Shown: positions 1 through 8,524 of the stretch, piece by piece
How positions within the stretch are numbered: the first letter of the stretch is position 1
How the letters are laid out: the number at the start of each line of letters is the position of its first letter
NCBI RefSeq assembly: GCF_017377775.1
Contig: NZ_JAFVLN010000002.1
Coordinates: 186,001 to 250,000, forward strand
Reading direction: 5' to 3'
Length of the DNA stretch: 64,000 bases
From: Streptomyces sp. VRA16 Mangrove soil
GTDB lineage: Bacteria; Actinomycetota; Actinomycetes; Streptomycetales; Streptomycetaceae
Program-made: the position numbers and the translations under genes
Notes under the pieces: model-generated
Databases searched by the model: none
Told to the model about the DNA's origin: nothing
Seen by the model: only the letters and a program-made list of their open reading frames with translations

Positions 1-30
1 GCGCGGGCAAGGGGATTTCCCCGGCCCCTC

Positions 31-79
31 CTTAATTTGTTAAGTGCCTTGACAGATTGCGTACGGCTGACGACCGTAC
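31..79. promoter_or_regulatory. Candidate promoter/operator region of the GH30 gene
   Basis: Two dyads lie upstream of the GH30 start: CTTAA-TTTG-TTAAG at 31-44 and GTACGG-7 nt-CCGTAC at 61-79. A TTGACA hexamer at 49-54 resembles a -35 box, but no good -10 hexamer follows at normal spacing. The dyads are possible binding sites for a sugar regulator; this is inference. Confidence 0.3.
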
Positions 80-161
80 CTGGAGCACGACGCACGCGTA
101 CCAGCCACCGCACCGCACCCACCCCTGAACCACAGGTTCACCGGACCACGGGAGTACACGG

Positions 162-1616
162 ATGCCGTCGAAGCCCAGAGCGCGCCGCCTGGCCCTGCTC
201 GCTTCCACCCTCACCCTGGCCTCGGCCGCGCTGGCCCTGCCCGGCGCGCCGGCGAGCGCCGACACCGAGCCGGGGAGCATCGACTTCTCGGCCCGTCACC
301 AGCGCATCGACGGCTTCGGCGTCTCGCAGGCGTTCCAGCGCGCCGCCGTCGTTCACGGCCTCAAGGGCCTGTCGGCCGAGAAGGGCGACGAGATCGTCAA
401 GCTGCTCTTCTCCCGTGAGCACGGCGCGGGTCTGAGCATGCTGCGGCTCGGCATCGGCTCCTCCACGGACGACGTGTACGACCACATGCGCACCATCGCC
501 CCGACCGCGCCCGCGAGCCCCGAAGACCCGCTGACGTACACCTGGGACGGGAACGACGGCGGCCAGGTCTGGCTCGCCAAGGAGGCCAGGAAGTACGGGG
601 TGAACCGGTTCATCGCGGACGCGTGGAGCGCCCCCGCCTATATGAAGGACAACAGCTCCGACGTGAACGGCGGCACCCTGTGCGGGGTCGTCGGGACCTC
701 CTGCGCGAGCGGCGACTGGCGCACCGCGTACGGCAAGTACCTCGCCCAGTACGTGAAGTTCTATCAGCGGGAAGGCATCCGCATCACCGATCTGAACTTC
801 ACCAACGAGCCGGACTGGAAGGCGAGTTACGCCTCCATGCTCTTCACGCCCGCCCAGGCCGCCGACGCGGTGAAGGCGATCGGCCCGGTGCTTCGCGCCG
901 AGGCCCCCGGCACCAAGCTGTACTGCTGCGACAGCTTCGGCTGGGACCAGGGCAAGGCGTACGCGGCCGCCATCGCCGCCGACCCGGCGGCGGAGAAGGA
1001 GGTCTCGGCGTACAGCGCCCACGGCTACGCCTCATCCGCCACCAGTCCGCTGGTCGACAGCCCCAAACCGGCGTGGATGTCGGAGTGGGCGGGCAGCGGT
1101 GTCTGGCCGAGCAAGTGGGACGACGGCACGAACGCGGCCGGTCTCTACGTGGCCGAGAACATCCACGACGCGCTCGCGCAGGCGGACGCCTCCGCCTACC
1201 TGTTCTGGCTCGGCGCCTCGATCGGCAGCACGGGCGCGCTGATCCGCATGGACGACGACAGTTACGCGGTCTCGACGCGGCTGCGGGCGATCACGGCCTA
1301 CAGCAGGTTCATCCGCCCCGGCGCGGTCCGTGTGGACGCCGCGTCCGGTGACGACGCGGTGCTCGCGTCGGCGTACCGGAACACGGACGGGACCGATGTC
1401 GCCGTCCTCATCAACACCGGCACGCGGGCCACTACCGCGGACCTCGCCCTCAAGGCGGCGAAAGGGCGGCAGGCGACCGGTTACGTCACCGACGGCGAGC
1501 ACGACACGACGGCGGTGGACGGTCTGGCCAGGATCTCGCACGGGCGGCTGACGGCGGATCTCCCGGCCCGCTCGGTCGTCACCGTGGTCCTCGACCCGGG
1601 CAGGTCGCGGGGCTGA
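162..1616 (+). CDS. Secreted glycoside hydrolase family 30 enzyme
   Basis: This is a predicted secreted retaining beta-glycosidase of clan GH-A, family GH30, 484 residues long. A twin-positive N-terminus and a hydrophobic stretch end in an Ala-X-Ala signal peptidase site near residue 33. The mature protein opens with the GH30-like RIDGFGVSQAF strand. The acid/base Glu is E216 in NFTNEPDW and the nucleophile is E308 in PAWMSEWAG. The last ~110 residues form the beta-sandwich domain usual for the family. GH30 includes glucosylceramidases, xylanases and endo-beta-1,6-galactanases. The nearby GH59 gene and transporter suggest glycan scavenging, but the substrate is not settled. The start has an upstream GGGAG at 5-8 nt. 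Membership in GH30 is confident; specificity is not. Confidence 0.9.
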   Translation: MPSKPRARRLALLASTLTLASAALALPGAPASADTEPGSIDFSARHQRIDGFGVSQAFQRAAVVHGLKGLSAEKGDEIVKLLFSREHGAGLSMLRLGIGSSTDDVYDHMRTIAPTAPASPEDPLTYTWDGNDGGQVWLAKEARKYGVNRFIADAWSAPAYMKDNSSDVNGGTLCGVVGTSCASGDWRTAYGKYLAQYVKFYQREGIRITDLNFTNEPDWKASYASMLFTPAQAADAVKAIGPVLRAEAPGTKLYCCDSFGWDQGKAYAAAIAADPAAEKEVSAYSAHGYASSATSPLVDSPKPAWMSEWAGSGVWPSKWDDGTNAAGLYVAENIHDALAQADASAYLFWLGASIGSTGALIRMDDDSYAVSTRLRAITAYSRFIRPGAVRVDAASGDDAVLASAYRNTDGTDVAVLINTGTRATTADLALKAAKGRQATGYVTDGEHDTTAVDGLARISHGRLTADLPARSVVTVVLDPGRSRG

Positions 1617-1710
1617 CCCGACCGCGTCCCCGGGCTGAGGCGAGGCGGAGGCGTCGAGTACCGTCCTCAGGAACAAGCAGGTGAACTGCGCTGAACAGCC
1701 CGGGGGGGCC

Positions 1711-2562
1711 ATGACGAGCACAACCACTTCGCACCCAGGCACGGTCGTGTCGGCGCAGGGCGTCGCGGGCCAGCCGGACTGCTGGACCCGCGCCGCCGAA
1801 CTGGCGGTGCAGCACCGGGAGTTGCTGCCCCGGCGCGGCGAGCGGGTCGCCGTCGTCGGCTCCGGCGCCTCCTACCCGATGGCGCGGGCCTACGCGGCGC
1901 TGCGCGAGGCGGACGGGCACGGCGAGACGGACGCGTTCAGCGCCTCGGCGTTCCTGTACGGCCGCGAGTACGACCGCATCGTCGCCATCACCCGCACCGG
2001 CACGGCGCCGGTGATGCTGCGGCTGCTCGGCAAGGTCCACGGCAGCGTGCCCAGTGTCGCCATCACGGCGTCGCACGACGCCCCCGGCATCGCCGACCAC
2101 ACCCTGCGCCTCGGCTTCGCCGCCGAGCCGCAGGCGGCGGTCGCCACCCGCTTCCCCACCACGGTCCTCGCCCTGCTCCGCGCGCACCTGGGCGAGAACT
2201 TGGACGACGCCACCGACGACGCGTACGAGGCGATGGAGGAGGTGCTGCCCCAAGTCCTGTACGGCGCGCGCCGGTTCACGTTCCTGGGCACCGGCTGGAC
2301 GTATGCGATAGCGGAGGCGGCGGCCCAGCTCATGCGGGACAACGCGGGCACCTGGGCGCAGGCCTACCCGGAGCCCGAGTTCCACCTGCACGCCCCGGCC
2401 GAGGACCAGGTCACCTGGGTCTTCGGCGACGTCCCCGACCGGCTCACGCACGCGGTCCGGGAGAGCGGCGGCACCCTCGTCACCTCGTCCCGCGACCCGC
2501 TGGCGGAGCTGGTGCGGGTGCAGCGGCTGGTGATGGCGACGCTGGCCCGGGGAGCGGCCTGA
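1711..2562 (+). CDS. SIS-domain sugar-phosphate isomerase/deaminase-like protein
   Basis: This cytosolic protein of 283 residues carries two sugar isomerase (SIS) domains, like AgaS or the isomerase half of GlmS. The first begins with the phosphosugar-binding loop VVGSGASYPMA at about residues 49-59, and a second Gly-rich strand (TFLGTGWTYA) lies near 191-200. It probably isomerises or deaminates a phosphorylated amino sugar or hexose produced by the surrounding pathway. The ATG at 1711 follows a G-rich ribosome site; an in-frame GTG at 1681 lacks one. The protein stops at LVMATLARGAA. Related proteins usually continue for another 10-20 residues, so the C-terminus may be clipped at a rearrangement junction next to the antisense gene. 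Confidence 0.85.
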   Translation: MTSTTTSHPGTVVSAQGVAGQPDCWTRAAELAVQHRELLPRRGERVAVVGSGASYPMARAYAALREADGHGETDAFSASAFLYGREYDRIVAITRTGTAPVMLRLLGKVHGSVPSVAITASHDAPGIADHTLRLGFAAEPQAAVATRFPTTVLALLRAHLGENLDDATDDAYEAMEEVLPQVLYGARRFTFLGTGWTYAIAEAAAQLMRDNAGTWAQAYPEPEFHLHAPAEDQVTWVFGDVPDRLTHAVRESGGTLVTSSRDPLAELVRVQRLVMATLARGAA

Positions 2563-2788
2563 AGTCCAGCAGGAACTCGCGCATGATCTCCCGGGCGTCG
2601 GCATCGTACCCACCGGCGGCGTTGCGGTGTCCCTGGACGTCCAGGAACAGCAGGCGCGGCGCACCGGGGTTCGTGGCGGCGGCCTTCTTGAGGAGGGCGA
2701 AGAGCCGGGTGGCGCACTTCGCGAAGTCCTCCTCCACCCGCATGTCGTGGTAGAGGACGACGGCTTTGCGCGATGAGACGTCTGCCAT
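2480..2788 (-). CDS. Small hypothetical protein, probably 3'-truncated
   Basis: This is a 102-residue reading frame whose first ~75 residues look like a real cytosolic protein (VVLYHDMRVEEDF, then LLFLDVQGHRNAAGGYDAD). The last ~26 residues are Pro/Ala-rich and antisense to the 3' end of the SIS gene, which is not how a natural C-terminus normally looks. The frame appears to run past a break near 2562 into foreign sequence. No family was recognised with certainty. It may be a conserved hypothetical gene that lost its 3' part in a deletion that also clipped the SIS gene. Alternatively it is a genuine short gene with a tail-to-tail overlap. Confidence 0.45.
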   Translation of the reverse strand: MADVSSRKAVVLYHDMRVEEDFAKCATRLFALLKKAAATNPGAPRLLFLDVQGHRNAAGGYDADAREIMREFLLDFRPLPGPASPSPAAAPAPAPPAGRGTR

Positions 2789-2851
2789 GCCCGCAGGCCA
2801 GGAGTCGCCACTGGCAGTCCGGGCCCGGCGCAGGCCCGGAAGCGGGTGGGC

Positions 2852-4552
2852 TCAGTGCGGGGAGGCGGACGGCACGGCGACTTCGAAGCGGAACGGCAAC
2901 CGCGTCCTTCCCTCCCCCGGCCCGAAGCCGAGACGCAGCAGATACACCGTGTCGGGCACGCCCGCGTGGTCCGTGGTGCGCACCTCCTCGATGTGCGCCG
3001 TGCAGCCTTCGGGCAGGGCCAGGCGAGCCTGTGCCGTCGTACCGCGCCAGGTCGCGTGGTCCGCGTGCAGGTCCGGGCGCAGGCGGCTGACGAAGGTCTC
3101 CTCCAGGGGCATCGGACGGGTCGCCTCCACCTCGTCGACGAGGAGCAGTTCGGCGGTGTCGCGGCGCCAGGAGAAGGTGCGGCGCAGTGCCGTCAGGCCG
3201 TCCACCGCGTAGGCCCGGGTGAGGTCGAGGGTCAACTCGACTCCCTCGGAAGTGCGTTGGTGGTGCAGCAGGCGCGCCGCGTGTTCGGCGCCCGGCGACT
3301 GTTCACAGCCGTCGACGCGGGGGACGGAGTGGCCGCGGGACGACGTGTGCAGGAAGTCGTAGCGGGTGGCGTCGTCGAAGTAGCCCTTGCGGTACTCGCC
3401 GCCGCCTAGGTCCGCGAGGAGTACGTCGCCGTGCGCGGTCAGGATGAACTGGCCGAGGTCGTTGTGGTTGTGCGGTTCGGCGTTGTGGCCGCCCTTGGCC
3501 GCGAAGGCCACGCCCGCTCCCCGGTCGACGGTCCAGGCGAGGTCGGGGAGGTGGGTGGTGGCGGGTTCGGGGTCCGGCTCGGGGGCGGGGCCCGGCGCCG
3601 TCGCCCAGCGGAGGGTCCTGGAAAGGTCGCCCCAGTCACGCGGCAGGGCCGCGCCCGGGTCCACGGCCTCCGCCGGGACGCGCACCCCCAGCCGCTGGGC
3701 CAGTCGCGCCGCGAGGCCCTCGGGCACACGAGGGCGTTCCTCCGCGTCAGAGAACGCGGGGAAGAGGCCGGCGCCCAGGTGCACCGCCGAGGGGAAGCGG
3801 GCGATCGCCGCCACCTTGGGGTGCGTCAGCAGGTCCTCTCCGGTCGCCTCCCTCAGCTCCTCCGCGAAATAGAGGAAGTTGGAGAAGCCGAACACCCAGT
3901 AGTCGACGCCCTCCGCGCAGCCCCCGTCGTCGCCGAATCCGCCGAGGTAGGTGAGCTGGGCGGCGCGGCAGCGGTCGAGGGCCCGGGTCAGCCGCGGGCC
4001 CGGTTCCCACAGGGCGAGGGCCGCGAGCCCCGCGGCGCCGCCGCACACCGCGGCCCAGTTGTGCGCCCAGTCCTCCCACAGGAGGGGCCGGTCGTCGTCG
4101 GCGAGGAGAGTCAGGACGCGATGGTCCACCTGGTCGCGGACGCGGCCCGCGACGCGCGGGTCGAGCCGGTCGCCGCAGAGCCGCACCGTCTCGCCGAGCA
4201 GCTGTGCGGTGAGCGCGGCGAACAGGTCGAGGCACTGGTCCATGCCCCGGCCGAAGTGCGTCGCGTGCCACTCGTGGGCGGGCAGCGCCCAGGTGTACTC
4301 GTCACACACGGACCACAACGCGTCCGCCAGAGCGTCGAGTCGGGCCTCGGAGTCGATGAGGGCCTCGGCGGCCAGCGCCGTCACGCGGGCGCGGCGCCGG
4401 AAGTACAGCTCCTCGTACGCGAGCCGGTCGCCGTCGTCCTCGAAGCGGCGGTACGCGGAGAACGGCAGGTCCGGCATGGCCGTGGCACGCGCCGCGGCCG
4501 CCGCCTCCCGGATCAGGGCGTGCGGATCCTTCACCTCGTCATCCTCCGTCAT
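2852..4552 (-). CDS. Heparinase II/III-like polysaccharide lyase
   Basis: This 566-residue protein fits the heparinase II/III family, which removes uronate-containing sugars by beta-elimination. The N-terminal half is an alpha/alpha toroid (AHNWAAVCGGAAGLAAL near residue 160). The C-terminal half is a beta-sandwich that starts with the family motif HNHNDLGQFIL around residues 358-368, followed by LLADLGGGEY and SSRGHSVPRVDG. No signal peptide is visible, so it would act in the cytosol on imported oligosaccharides. The start at 4552 forms an ATGA overlap with the DUF624 gene. A longer in-frame extension upstream is only antisense-type Arg/Gly-rich sequence. It is the last gene of the transporter operon and fits a role after uptake. 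Confidence 0.88.
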   Translation of the reverse strand: MTEDDEVKDPHALIREAAAAARATAMPDLPFSAYRRFEDDGDRLAYEELYFRRRARVTALAAEALIDSEARLDALADALWSVCDEYTWALPAHEWHATHFGRGMDQCLDLFAALTAQLLGETVRLCGDRLDPRVAGRVRDQVDHRVLTLLADDDRPLLWEDWAHNWAAVCGGAAGLAALALWEPGPRLTRALDRCRAAQLTYLGGFGDDGGCAEGVDYWVFGFSNFLYFAEELREATGEDLLTHPKVAAIARFPSAVHLGAGLFPAFSDAEERPRVPEGLAARLAQRLGVRVPAEAVDPGAALPRDWGDLSRTLRWATAPGPAPEPDPEPATTHLPDLAWTVDRGAGVAFAAKGGHNAEPHNHNDLGQFILTAHGDVLLADLGGGEYRKGYFDDATRYDFLHTSSRGHSVPRVDGCEQSPGAEHAARLLHHQRTSEGVELTLDLTRAYAVDGLTALRRTFSWRRDTAELLLVDEVEATRPMPLEETFVSRLRPDLHADHATWRGTTAQARLALPEGCTAHIEEVRTTDHAGVPDTVYLLRLGFGPGEGRTRLPFRFEVAVPSASPH

Positions 4553-5334
4553 CCTCCCGCGACCATGGGGCGCACCACGACGGGCCCGGGGGTGCCGTCG
4601 GTGTCGCGCCCTGCTTCTCGTACGACGGGGCCGGCCGCCCCGCTCCCGTCCTCCCCCAGGGACAGCATGACCTGACAGTTGCGCCACACCACGAACAGCA
4701 CACAGCCCGGCAGCACCGCGAGTCCCATCAGCGGGGCCTGGTTGACAAGGAGCAGCGTCACCGCGCCCAGCACCAGGTTCAGCAGGGTCAGCAAGGGGTG
4801 CCGGACCGCCGCGTACGGGGCCAGGAGGAAGAGCCGCCGCGTCACCGCCGCGCCCCCGGCGACCCGGGCGAGCGCCACCGGCCACGCGGCAAGCGCCACC
4901 AGTGCGACGACCACCGCCATCGGAACAACCGCGGCGCCCACAGCGGAGGTTCGCAGCGCCACGGCGTCCGTCACGGCGGCGATCACGAGCAGCGCGAAGG
5001 GCGCCGAGACGAGCACCGCCGAACGGAACCGCTTCCGGTAGGCCCGGAAGTAGCCGCGGACCGGCGCCTGTTCCTCCGTGTCCGGCGACGACGCCACGAG
5101 GTGGGCGAACGCCGCGGCGAGCGAAGGTCCGGGCAGCACCAGCAGCATCAACGCGAACGGGACCGGGTGGCGCCACGGCTGATGGGTCAGCTGCAGGGCC
5201 GCCAGCAGGGGCAGGTTCGTCACCGCGATCCCGAGGTTCACGACCAGGACGCGGTGCACGTGCGACCAGATCGACTCCCAGGAGCTGTGGGCGACGTTGA
5301 GCCGGGGACGCCGCCCCTCGCGTGCCGGGTTCAT
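4549..5334 (-). CDS. DUF624 (YesL-like) membrane protein
   Basis: This 261-residue integral membrane protein matches DUF624/YesL, a small family found beside carbohydrate ABC transporters and uronate-degrading enzymes. About five or six hydrophobic segments are visible (for example residues 20-45, 55-75, 100-125, 128-150, 175-215), with a charged C-terminal tail. Its role is not known; it is thought to assist the neighbouring transporter. The ATG at 5334 overlaps the stop of the upstream permease by four bases (ATGA), and its own stop overlaps the heparinase start in the same way. Translation is therefore probably coupled across the operon. Confidence 0.85.
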   Translation of the reverse strand: MNPAREGRRPRLNVAHSSWESIWSHVHRVLVVNLGIAVTNLPLLAALQLTHQPWRHPVPFALMLLVLPGPSLAAAFAHLVASSPDTEEQAPVRGYFRAYRKRFRSAVLVSAPFALLVIAAVTDAVALRTSAVGAAVVPMAVVVALVALAAWPVALARVAGGAAVTRRLFLLAPYAAVRHPLLTLLNLVLGAVTLLLVNQAPLMGLAVLPGCVLFVVWRNCQVMLSLGEDGSGAAGPVVREAGRDTDGTPGPVVVRPMVAGG

Positions 5335-6236
5335 CCCTTCACACCCGTGGTCGCGATGCCGCGCACGAAGTAGCGCTGACCGAGCAGGAACACCGCGAGG
5401 ACCGGGATCACGGACAGCACCGAGCCCGTCATGATCATCGCCGACTCGGCATCGTACTGGCCGATGAAGGCGCGCAGTCCCAGCTGGACCGTCCACAGAC
5501 GGTTGTCCGTGAGGTAGATGAACGGGCCCATGTAGTCGTTCCAGGTGTTCACGAACGTCAGCAGCGCGAGGCTGGCGAGGGCCGGCTTGGACAGCGGGAG
5601 CACGATCCGCGCCCAGATGCCGTACTCCGAGAGGCCGTCGAGCCGGGCCGCCTCACTGATCTCGTCCGGGATCGTCAGATAGAACTGCCGCATCAGGAAG
5701 ACACCGAACGCGCCGAACGCCTGGAGCAGGATCAGCGACGTGTAGGAGTTCACCAGGCCGAGCTTCTGCATGATCACGTACTGCGGCACCATGTACGCCT
5801 GCCAGGGCACCGCGATCGTCGCGATGTAGCCGGTGAACAGCAGGTCCCGGCCCCGGAAGCGCATCTTGGCGAAGCCGTACGCCGCGAAGCTGCCGGTGAG
5901 CACCTGGAGGAACGTGATGACGACGCTGAGGAAGAACGAGTTGCCGAGGTACGCGGCGAACGGCACCCGGGTCCAGATGTCGCTGAAGTTGCTCCACTTG
6001 AACTCGTCGGGGATCCACTGGATCGGCACCGTGAAGACGTCGCGGTCGTCCTTGACCGACGAGATCAGCATCCAGATGAAGGGCAGCAGGACCCCGATCG
6101 CGACCACGGTGAGCAGCACGTACAGGGCGGCCTTCGCGGCGATCGCGGGGGCACCGGTCCCGGGGCGGCGCGGCGCCGGAGCGGTGGCGGGAGCCTCGGG
6201 GGCCTCGGCCTCCTTGCGCAGCACGGTGGTGTTCAT
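5331..6236 (-). CDS. Carbohydrate ABC transporter permease, MalG type
   Basis: This inner-membrane permease subunit of a CUT1-family sugar importer has 301 residues and about six transmembrane segments. The EAA loop that contacts the ATPase is clear (EAARLDGLSEYGIWARIVLPL, around residues 195-215). The N-terminus carries an Ala/Pro-rich cytosolic stretch before the first membrane helix. It pairs with the MalF-type subunit encoded immediately upstream, overlapping by ATGA at 6233-6236. No ATP-binding subunit is encoded here. Streptomyces CUT1 importers commonly share MsiK encoded elsewhere, which is the likely partner. Confidence 0.95.
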   Translation of the reverse strand: MNTTVLRKEAEAPEAPATAPAPRRPGTGAPAIAAKAALYVLLTVVAIGVLLPFIWMLISSVKDDRDVFTVPIQWIPDEFKWSNFSDIWTRVPFAAYLGNSFFLSVVITFLQVLTGSFAAYGFAKMRFRGRDLLFTGYIATIAVPWQAYMVPQYVIMQKLGLVNSYTSLILLQAFGAFGVFLMRQFYLTIPDEISEAARLDGLSEYGIWARIVLPLSKPALASLALLTFVNTWNDYMGPFIYLTDNRLWTVQLGLRAFIGQYDAESAMIMTGSVLSVIPVLAVFLLGQRYFVRGIATTGVKG

Positions 6237-7183
6237 CGCTCGCTCCTTCGCTGCATCTGGAACTGGATCACCGTGATCACGAGGCAGATCAGGAAGAGCG
6301 CGAGGGAGACCGCGGAGGCGTAGCCGAACCGGCCCTGCGTGATGCCCTCACGGAAGATCAGCTGGGAGAGGACCAGGGTGGAGCGGCCGGGCCCGCCCTC
6401 GGTCATGACCTGCACCAGGTCGAAGACCTTGAAGCTGGAGACCGTGATCATGACGGTGACGAAGAAGGTGGTGGGGCGCAGCCCCGGCAGGGTGACGTGC
6501 CAGAACCGCTGCCAGGGTCCTGCGCCGTCCATCCGGGCCGCCTCGTACAGCTCGGCCGGGATGGTCTGCAGCCCGGCCAGGAACAGCACCATGTAGTAGC
6601 CCATGTCCCGCCACACGCTCGCGAGGATCAGCGCGGGCATCGCCCAGTCCTGGTCGCTGGTCCAGCCCGGCGGGTTGTCGATGCCGATGAAGTTCAGGAA
6701 CTGGTTGACCGGCCCGGATTCGGGGCTGAGCAGCATGTTCCAGACCACCGCGACGGCGACGAGCGAGGTGATGTACGGGAAGAAGAACGCGGTCCGCAGC
6801 ACGCGCACACCGCGCAGCTTCTGGTTGAGCAGCACGGCGAGGCCGAGCGAGACGACGAGCGTCAGCGGGATGTGTCCGGCCGCGTAATAGAAGGTGTTCT
6901 GCAGCGCGGCCCAGAAGTTGGAGTCGTTCCACAGCCGCTGGAAGTTGTCCAGGCCCGCCCACTTCGGGGCGGAGTAGGAGTCCCAGTGGGTGAAGGAGAT
7001 GGCGAGCGCGCCGAGCACCGGGACGAGGGTGAGGGCGGCGAATCCCAGGAAGTTGGGGAGGATGAAGGACCAGCCGATGAGGGTGGTGCGGCGCCGCCGG
7101 CGCTTCGCGGCGGCCCGGTGGGCCGCGGAAGCGCCGGACGACCCGTGCTCGCCGGTCGTGGTGGGCGGGGTGACGACACTCAC
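6233..7183 (-). CDS. Carbohydrate ABC transporter permease, MalF type
   Basis: This is the partner permease of the CUT1 importer, 316 residues, with six predicted membrane segments beginning at TLIGWSFILPNFLGF near residue 35. The EAA loop EAARMDGAGPWQRFWHVTLP lies around residues 205-225. The GTG start at 7183 gives a GTGA overlap with the stop of the solute-binding protein gene. The longer open frame upstream is only antisense-type sequence. The N-terminus (about 30 residues, ending in a run of Arg) is cytosolic. It should form the membrane channel together with the MalG-type protein. Confidence 0.95.
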   Translation of the reverse strand: MSVVTPPTTTGEHGSSGASAAHRAAAKRRRRRTTLIGWSFILPNFLGFAALTLVPVLGALAISFTHWDSYSAPKWAGLDNFQRLWNDSNFWAALQNTFYYAAGHIPLTLVVSLGLAVLLNQKLRGVRVLRTAFFFPYITSLVAVAVVWNMLLSPESGPVNQFLNFIGIDNPPGWTSDQDWAMPALILASVWRDMGYYMVLFLAGLQTIPAELYEAARMDGAGPWQRFWHVTLPGLRPTTFFVTVMITVSSFKVFDLVQVMTEGGPGRSTLVLSQLIFREGITQGRFGYASAVSLALFLICLVITVIQFQMQRRSER

Positions 7184-8448
7184 TGGACTTCGTCCTTCAC
7201 ACGGCTGTCCATCTCCTTGATGCCCGCGTCGACCGACTTCTCGCCGCTCATGATCATCTCGTGCTCCTCCTTGAGGATCTGGTCGATGTCGGAGGACTTG
7301 TCGCTGACGGGCATCTCCAGCTTCACCGTGGTGGGCTGCATCGCCTTGCGGGACAGCGCGTCGGTGGGCATGCCGTCGACGCCGAAGAAGGTGTCGAGGA
7401 TCTTGCCGCTGGTGTAGGCGGGCGTGACGCCTATCTTGGCGACGGCGGCGGCGCCCTCGGGTCCCGAGGCCCAGGTGACGAACTTCTTGGCGGCGTCCGC
7501 GTTCTTGGCCTTCTTGTTGACGGCGAACGCGGTGGGCGAGCCGAAGGTGACGGTCTTGCCGTCGTTCTTGATCTGCGGCATCGGCGCCATGCCCCACTTG
7601 ATGTCGTTCTTGCCCTGCGCCTTCTCGGCGAGCAGCGCGGCCGCCCACCACGAGCCCATCGGGACCATCGCGGCCTTGCCGGTGGTCAGCTGCGAGTCGT
7701 ACGTGATCTGGTTGCTGGACGCGGTGGCGAACGGCATCGTCGCCTTCGACTTCTGCAGGTCGAGCGCGATGCCGTACTGGTCCTTGAAGAAGGAGTAGTC
7801 GCCGCCGAGCTGGTCGCCGCCGGTCTGCGCGGAGGAGATCGCCTGGACGACGGAGCGCCAGGTGTGCAGATAGGTGCCGTAGACCTTGTCCGAGCCGGCG
7901 CCCTTGGTGAACTTCTTGGCGAGCTTGTCGAAGTCGTTCCAGGTCAGCTTGGACATGTCGGTGTCGCCGACCATGGCCTTGTTGTAGAAGAGCACCCAGA
8001 AGTCCGAGCGGTACGGCATCGCGTAGTACTTGCCGCCGAGGTCGTAGTCGTTCAGCCCCGAGTACGACGCCTTGTCCAGCTTGGCCACCTCGTCGGTGAG
8101 CGGCAGCAGCTGGCCGCGGGTGCCGTAGCGGGCGTAGTCGGTGACGTTCTTCATCGTGAGGACGTCGGTGGTGTCACCGCCGGCCAGCATCGTGGTGACC
8201 TTGTCCGAGTAGTTGTCGGCGAGGATGTCGACGGGCTGGACGTCGATGTCGGGGTTCTCGGCCTCGAACCCGTCGATGAGGGCCTTGAACTCGGGGGTCG
8301 TCTTGTAGTTCCACAGCGCGACCTTCACGACGGTCTTGCCGTTCGACGACGAGCTGCTGTCCGTGCCGCTGGCGTCGCAGGCGGTGGCGGTGAGCGTGGC
8401 GGCGACGACCAGCGGCGCGATGCGGGCGAGGTTCTTGTTCAACTTCAT
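7180..8448 (-). CDS. Extracellular sugar-binding lipoprotein of ABC importer
   Basis: This 422-residue lipoprotein captures the substrate outside the membrane and delivers it to the two permeases. It has a type II signal peptide ending in the lipobox LTATAC with the lipidated Cys at about residue 24, then a Ser-rich linker. The fold is family 1 extracellular solute-binding protein, with a MalE-like core (TVVKVALWNYKTTPEFKALI, later GGDTTDVLTMKNVTDYARYG). AAAGGAG sits about 10 nt upstream of the ATG. It is the first gene of the operon that runs to the heparinase gene at 2852. Confidence 0.95.
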   Translation of the reverse strand: MKLNKNLARIAPLVVAATLTATACDASGTDSSSSSNGKTVVKVALWNYKTTPEFKALIDGFEAENPDIDVQPVDILADNYSDKVTTMLAGGDTTDVLTMKNVTDYARYGTRGQLLPLTDEVAKLDKASYSGLNDYDLGGKYYAMPYRSDFWVLFYNKAMVGDTDMSKLTWNDFDKLAKKFTKGAGSDKVYGTYLHTWRSVVQAISSAQTGGDQLGGDYSFFKDQYGIALDLQKSKATMPFATASSNQITYDSQLTTGKAAMVPMGSWWAAALLAEKAQGKNDIKWGMAPMPQIKNDGKTVTFGSPTAFAVNKKAKNADAAKKFVTWASGPEGAAAVAKIGVTPAYTSGKILDTFFGVDGMPTDALSRKAMQPTTVKLEMPVSDKSSDIDQILKEEHEMIMSGEKSVDAGIKEMDSRVKDEVQ

Positions 8449-8524
8449 GGCGGCGGCTCTCCTTTGAGCTCACGGATGGAGCGGTCGGGGACGGACGGGT
8501 CGTGCTCGTACGGGGGGGGTGATG

